Below are positions 58,878 through 64,000 of a stretch of 64,000 bases of DNA, one piece after another. Positions within the stretch are counted from its first letter, which is position 1, and every line of letters starts with the position of its first letter. The notes under the pieces are model-generated. The model ran no database searches, was not told the origin of the DNA, and saw only the letters and a program-made list of their open reading frames with translations. This DNA is from Planococcus citri (Eukaryota; Arthropoda; Insecta; Hemiptera; Pseudococcidae): positions 8,680,001-8,744,000 of the forward strand of contig NC_088679.1 of assembly GCF_950023065.1 (NCBI RefSeq), read 5' to 3'. A program made the position numbers and the translations under genes.

Positions 58878-59859
58878 GATGGCTTGGTTCAAATAGCACA
58901 TAGTGTATGTCCAGGTTTTTTTCATAAACTTTTTTTTGTGGTTTCTTTAGTTAAAAAAATGACGGATCTGAATTTAAAAACCTTATAAGACAGAAACGCA
59001 CCCTAGCGCTGTAATTGGTGAAAATCCAAGATTGAAGAACATGTAACTCTGACATACAAGGTTTCTATCAAGTATAAAAACCATGTGACTACAAGAATTG
59101 CATCAATTTTAAATTTGAAAACCTGGCAAGTCCTTGTTAAAAACCATGTAAGTCCTATGCAAAGTATGATGAAAACCTCGTATTTTGTCTTTAGAAACCT
59201 CATATGTCCTTTTGAAGTGCTTTGATCAACTACTTATAATTGATCAGCCTATAAAATATCATCAGACCATACTTTTAAGACCCCTAAAATATAATAATTA
59301 GACATGTGCGCCGTTAGGAAATTGCACGGCGGCGGCGTAAGGTCAATTTTTATCGGCGCGGCGGCGTTTTAACGGCGTGCGCCGAAATTCACGCCGGTTC
59401 TAAATTAATGGCGGCGCGGCGGCGTGAACATGGCGTACGATGATTCAGATGAAATATTTAGCCTAACAAACCAATAGTTTTGGTAACCGAGGTTTTGAGA
59501 GCCCCACTTTTATCGTTGATCTTTATTTGACCCAAAATCTACAAACATAAAGGGACTTCAATTGGGGAGACTTGAAGTTTTTTTTTAAAAATTCGACATT
59601 GGTACCAAAATTTGGGGTTTCAAGGGCTTTTAGATCATTTTTAAGACCATTTTCCGCGCCGTTTCACGCCGATAAGACATCGGCGCGTCGATATTCAAAT
59701 TATCGGCGGCGGCGCGCCGGCGTGAAATCGGCGGCGCACATGTCTAATAATAATGCAATCTAAAAGTCCAAATAACAGCATCTGAATGTTTTAAACATTT
59801 TTTTGCTCTCCTGAAATATTTATAATTTTGGACTTGTGTGCTATTTGAACCAAGCCATC
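58878..59859. mobile_element. TIR element inside the minus-strand LINE fragment
   Basis: GATGGCTTGGTTCAAATAGC is identical at both ends in inverted orientation. TSD is unclear. It contains the hAT MITE at 59299-59746, so its own length is about 530 bp. Confidence 0.8.
59299..59746. mobile_element. GC-rich hAT-type MITE, 448 bp
   Basis: The ends TAGACATGTGCGCCG and its inverse are flanked by a perfect 8-bp duplication ATAATAAT at 59291-59298 and 59747-59754. Subterminal regions are packed with CGGCGGCG and GCGCCG, against an AT-rich background. Confidence 0.93.
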
Positions 59860-60200
59860 AACATATTAGCTGATTTCTAGCATATATTATGATACCTAGT
59901 TTCTTTCAGGTCTTACAGGGAGAGCTGGGCAGTGAGTTTGTTGTTAACAGCTCTGTGCTCTGATGGTTTCCTCCCTCTCATAGTTTTTCCTTGGTTTTTT
60001 TCTGTACCACTAGCATGAAAATACCGTTTTCTCATTATGTATTTTATGCTCTTCATACTTCAGCTTTCTGTTCTTGATATTGTTCAGCCTTGTTTTGACT
60101 CTGCATTATTCTTCACACCCTATCCAGCTGTCTTGGTGGATGAGGATCAGCCTGACAGAGACTTAGGGCTGTTGCTAAATTTATGTCCAATGTCCATATA

Positions 60201-60921
60201 CAGTAAAAGCTTGTTATAACGCTTATTTCGGATATAACGCTGATTTTGTTATAACGCTGATTTCTTCCAGTCCCTTGACATCCCCATTTAAACCAATGTA
60301 AAATTAATTGCGATATAACGCTCATGAGTAATTATAAATCGCGTTTTAACGCTATAAAATTCAGGAGAAAAAGAGCGTTATAAGCCGAAGGGTGTTATAA
60401 CCAAAAGTCTCGTTTTAATGCTGATTAGCGTTATACCGCGAATTCTTGTTTTAAAGCGAAAAAAGCGTTATAAAGAAAGTGGAATTGTGAACTTTATTTT
60501 GAGTTTCAACGACTGTTCCAGTTGGAAATGAAAAAATCTGAAATTTTAATTTGATTTTGAGGTCTGCTGTAATAATATAAATGATTTTTTGGCAACATTT
60601 TGCCATAAAAGTTTTTTTTTTTGCTTTTTTAAAAATCAAAACTGCAAAAATTGCAAAAAAAAACTGTTGTTGGGGCCAAAATTTTCAGAAAGTGATCATT
60701 TTTTACACATGAGTAAGCTTTTTTTGGCAAAAAATTGAGTTTTTGTTGTTGAAATTATAAAAAAAAGGTGATTTTTCCTGAATTTTAGAGCGTTAAAACG
60801 TGATTTATAATCACTCATGAGCGTTATATCGCGATTAATTTTACATTGGTTTAAATAGGGATGTCAAGGGACCAGAAGAAATCAGCGTTATATCCAAAAG
60901 CGTTATAACGAGCTTTTACTG
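60201..60921. mobile_element. pogo/Tigger-like MITE 3, built from TATAACGC words, long TIRs
   Basis: TIRs of about 170 bp start CAGTAAAAGCTTGTTATAAC (left; right CAGTAAAAGCTCGTTATAAC), flanked by TA at 60199-60200 and 60922-60923. At least ten TATAACGC or GTTATA words occur. Non-coding, 721 bp. Confidence 0.9.
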
Positions 60922-60944
60922 TATATATCAAACTCAAAGATGTA

Positions 60945-61880
60945 TACACTATCTCTTTTAAAGGAGTGTGACTACAATGACGACAGCCCATAATTTACCA
61001 GAAAAGTTAACCATAATTTCCCAAAAAAAGTACCTGTATTTTACCAGAAAAATTGTCCATAATTAACCAAAAAAATTACCAGTAATTTACCAAAAAAATA
61101 ACCAGTAATGTACCAAAAAAAATTAACAGTAATTTACCAAAAAAATTACCAGTAATTTACCAAAAAAAAATACCAGTAATTTACCAAAAAAATTACCAGT
61201 AATTTACCTACCAAAAAAATTACCAGCAACTTACAAATAAAATACCTGTAGTGTAGTTTAATATCACAAAAATTAGGTACTCATAATTTACCAAAAATAT
61301 AAAAATTATCTGTACTCTACTGACAAGAAAAACGCGGTTAAACGTGTAATATTGAGACCGCGTTTTTTGGTGTATTTACACCCGGCATAATCATGTAAAT
61401 TCAGTGTGTAATTGCTTTTATGAAAGACCCCCCGGAGTGTGAGATGGCATAAACGCAGTGTGGATGCAGTAAAAAAATGCGGTCTACTTCAACAAAACCG
61501 GTTTCAGGTAGAACAGAGTAACAGCAGATTTTGAAAAAAAGGAGCGGATTTGAAAAAACGTGGACGTAATAGCTGAAAAGTGAGACTGAAACGTGTATTT
61601 CTTGTCAATGGTGTAATTTACCAAAAACAATAAAAACTATCCATAATTTACCAAAAAATTACCTGCAATTTACCAAAAAAATTACCGGTGATTTCTCAAA
61701 TAAATTACCACCAATGTAGGTATACCAAAAATTAGGAATACATAATTAGGTATCAAATTCTACCTGTCACGAATACATACAGAAAATTTCAAATACTTCA
61801 ACAAAAATTACCTATCTTATTCAAGTAAGTATATTGGTGAAAATTACCAGTTGCGTACAATTTAAATTGTACTGATGATT
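60945..61880. repeat. LINE 3' tail followed by minisatellite array 3
   Basis: 60945-60985 (TATACACTATCTC.TTTAAA and AGTGTGACTACAA) matches the LINE 3' end at 18666-18705. Units of TTACCAAAAAAATTACCAGTAA follow at 60987-61260 and, after an insertion, more loosely at 61613-61880. Confidence 0.85.
61321..61607. mobile_element. small TIR element inside minisatellite array 3
   Basis: TGACAAGAAAAACGCG at the left matches the inverse of the right end TGACAAGAAATACACG. A local hairpin (AAAACGCGGT and ACCGCGTTTT) lies at 61329-61367. TSD not resolved. Confidence 0.6.
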
Positions 61881-62025
61881 TACCAAAGAGGTGCTCGAAT
61901 TTCGAGTAGGTAAATTGAAAAATTAATGCAAAAAAGAATGTTTCAATTCGATGTGTACCTAATTTTAGATGATCGCGTATTTGGTTTAATCGTTCGTTAA
62001 AATATTTTCATGTGGCGAATTAAAT

Positions 62026-62186
62026 TGCTTACACGAAGACATAAATGACCAATAATTGAACATATTAGTATTCTGTTGGACGATAATAACGCCAATTGTC
62101 AATATTTGCTTACACGAAGACATAAATGACCAATAATTGAACATATTAGTATTCTGTTGGACGATAATAACGCCAATTGTCAATAT
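62026..62186. repeat. perfect 81-bp tandem duplication
   Basis: Two copies, 62026-62106 and 62107-62186, are identical to within a base at the junction. 81 is a multiple of 3, so a minus-strand frame reads through both copies; I see no other sign of coding. Confidence 0.95.
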
Positions 62187-62229
62187 TACCTATTAAAGGG
62201 AATTTCAGGATTTCGTACCTCCCAAGCAC

Positions 62230-62477
62230 CTACTCTCTAAATTTGAAACAGTCAATTTCACTGCTTAGCAGTCACGACATTTTGCCTTTTTAAAGCAGTC
62301 GTTTTTTTTTACTGCAAAACAGTGAAAAATTACTGAATTGGGCAGTAAAAAATCATTTTGACTGACCAATTCAGTAATTTTTCACTGTTTTGCAGTAAAA
62401 AAAAACTACTGCTTTAAAAAGGCAAAATGTCGTGACTGCTAAGCAGTGAAATTGACTGTTTCAAATTTAGAGAGTAG
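62230..62477. mobile_element. near-perfect palindromic MITE, 248 bp
   Basis: The arms of about 115 bp match almost completely around a short loop near 62350. TA is present at 62231-62232 and 62475-62476. CAGT/ACTG occurs about every 10-16 bp along each arm. It could form a long hairpin RNA. Confidence 0.92.
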
Positions 62478-62479
62478 TT

Positions 62480-64000
62480 CTCGCTTAATTATCTCACACC
62501 AACAAAACGCCCCAATAGGTCTCTCTCTATACCCGTTGATAAGAGCAAAGGCTATGACAATTGAATAGAGAAAATCTGCTTCACGATACGCCTCAGAGAT
62601 ACCATATAGGTAGGTATATTTTTCGAGACAATATTCCACAAACCCAGATTCCTTTAATCTCGGCTGGATACGAACTGCGCAGTAATAATTATACGCGGCT
62701 CACGCACGACGCTCTAAACTATAAAGGTCATTAAGATACACACGCAACAAGATGGAAAGAGAGCCGGGTAAAAGTTAGATATACTCGTATTGTATTTTGA
62801 ACCAAATAGAGCTCAGCTAGGTTATAGAGGGAAAAAAATACGCGTCAAATTTGGGCGACGACGGTGGCGTAATTTTTGACCAAGCTGGAGATCTCGTCGC
62901 TGTTTTTTCCTCTTTTATTCGCTCGGCCCGTGTATCGCCCATCTCGTGCTCGTCGTAAAATTCACACCGGAGGGGTACGAAGAGCGAGGATATATACTGG
63001 TGTTATACGCGCGCCAGAACAATACTACTCATTAAATGTCTTTCATAAACCCGTACCGTAGCTAAAAGACACAGAGACGGGGAAAGAACGACCCGGTACG
63101 CATTTGAAATCGTTACTATAACGTTGACACCTCCGGCTTTTTAGCTCGCCTTTGCAACAAGGTTGAAATTCCGGCTAGCTTTACTTTCACTCTTCTCAGT
63201 GTAGTAATTTCTATGTGTAGATGCGACACGACCGACGACACGATCGTGTAATACACGACCCTGCGCCTCCTCTAAGGCTGAACGACCCAGTCTGATGTGA
63301 TTTTCTCTCTATATCGAATAGTTCGAGCGAAGTTTTCGCACCCGATTCAATGAGAATGATGAGGCAAAGTTCGTCGAATAGGGTTTTCCCGCGCGAAGCT
63401 TTACTGTGTGGGAGATGGGTTTCTGTTTGATGTTGAGTGAGAAAGAAGAAGGGGTGGTCTGCTGTATTGGCTTTGTAGATAAGCACGTGTAATCATTTTT
63501 TTTTCAATAGATGAAAAGAGGTGGGTGTAATCGGTGGTTTTTTTGATGATTCAATTTTCAGTATCATTGATGGTTTCTTTTAAGGCCAGTTTTTTCGTAC
63601 CAGAGAGACAAGTGTATTGGCACAGTTTCGTATAATTTGTGCAGAAAATGTTTTCGAATTTTTTTCAACGTGATTTTATCGTTCCCTCCCCCTCCCCCAA
63701 AAAAATTCGGCGATTTTGGCCAAATTCAGCATAGACCTTCAATTTACGTTGAATGTTCTCCATGAAAAATTTCAGCTCACAAGGTGTCCCTGAAAGGATG
63801 ATATGAGGCATCAAAAGGATAGAATTTTTGAAAAAATTGTGATCTTTTCGCTCTAGCTCATACTCAACCTGTTTTAGGAAAAATGGCTTCACTTTGAGGG
63901 CTCATATCTCTCCAGCAGGCCCCAGCAGGGGAACTTCCAACGCTAAAAATGTTCCTGAGAAACCTACAACTTGAAGTAGATGGCAGTGCAACATTACTCG
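62480..64000. other. unique CpG-containing stretch
   Basis: I recognise no gene. 62640-63480 has the composition of the other unique blocks. 63480-64000 is AT-rich. ORFs on both strands have no known domain. Confidence 0.35.

Larger units (their letters stand above)
58852..60190 (-). pseudogene. 3' fragment of the same LINE family as 17556-18710, split by nested elements
   Basis: On the minus strand 60130-59860 matches 18450-18660: ATATCAAGAACAGAAAGCT, AAAACGGTATTTTCATGCT, CAACAAACTCACTG and TGTAAGACC.TGAAAGAAACT are shared. The match resumes at 58877-58857 with AGTATACGCTAT. Between lie the elements at 58878-59859. Only the 3' end is present, with no intact frame. The limit toward 60190 is uncertain. 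Confidence 0.75.

Noticed and set aside
1..64000. CRISPR arrays, operons, rRNA, phage or virus genes
   Set aside because: The short tandem repeats have no unique spacers of regular size, and no such genes are recognised; all repeats are of eukaryotic satellite or transposon type.

Overview
This is eukaryotic nuclear DNA, most likely from an insect. The sequence is AT-rich and has no dense prokaryote-style ORFs. Almost every recognisable coding piece is transposon-derived (jockey-type and other LINEs, hAT, MULE, Tc1/mariner and pogo-like elements, tRNA-derived retroposons). The word TACCTAC/GTAGGTA is very common; I associate it with some hemipteran and lepidopteran genomes, but the order is not settled by the sequence. 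No complete host protein-coding gene is visible. The best host-gene evidence is two short minus-strand blocks with good splice sites (20619-20700 and 39214-39304), with weaker exon candidates at 27491-27511, 55056-55130 and 57080-57131. The window may therefore lie largely inside the long introns of one minus-strand gene, which I could not identify.

Layout: 1-3600 is unique or old-repeat sequence with a dispersed CCACGGCAGTGGA motif. 3600-5960 is a satellite-like array with a palindromic core. 6000-9660 is mostly unique, with CpG-containing blocks. 9669-13240 is a jockey-type LINE remnant split by four insertions. 13240-17550 is mostly unique. 17556-18710 is a second LINE, followed directly by a TTACCAAAAATTACCAGTAA minisatellite that hosts a hAT-type MITE. 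20-22.9 kb is unique and carries one exon candidate. 22939-25708 holds a foldback Tc1/mariner-type element, a pogo-like MITE and a hAT MITE. 27-30 kb is unique. 30.4-33.0 kb has a second array with the same palindromic core as the first, a three-copy 150-160 bp repeat and a second minisatellite. 34762-36004 is a 1.24 kb foldback. 36-40.8 kb is mostly unique, with the second exon candidate. 40.8-43.6 kb has hairpins, two MITEs and a broken macro-domain (TARG1/OARD1-like) coding sequence. 44-48 kb is unique. 48-50 kb is a tandem pair of tRNA-headed retroposons with a LINE inside the first. 50303-51930 is a MULE-type element encoding a FLYWCH zinc finger, with two further elements nested inside it. 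52.2-54.7 kb has three TIR elements, two of them nested. 55-58.4 kb is unique plus a GGTTAM repeat. 58.8-61.9 kb is another LINE tail with nested elements, a pogo-like MITE and a third minisatellite. 62-62.5 kb has an 81-bp tandem duplication and a near-perfect palindrome. The rest is unique.

How it fits together: nothing here works as an operon or pathway. The coherent story is layered transposition. Many insertions can be resolved to the base by their target-site duplications; removing two of them restores the LINE reading frame exactly. Three LINE/minisatellite loci, three pogo-like MITEs built from iterated words, and two satellites sharing one palindromic core are the patterns least explained by standard annotation.
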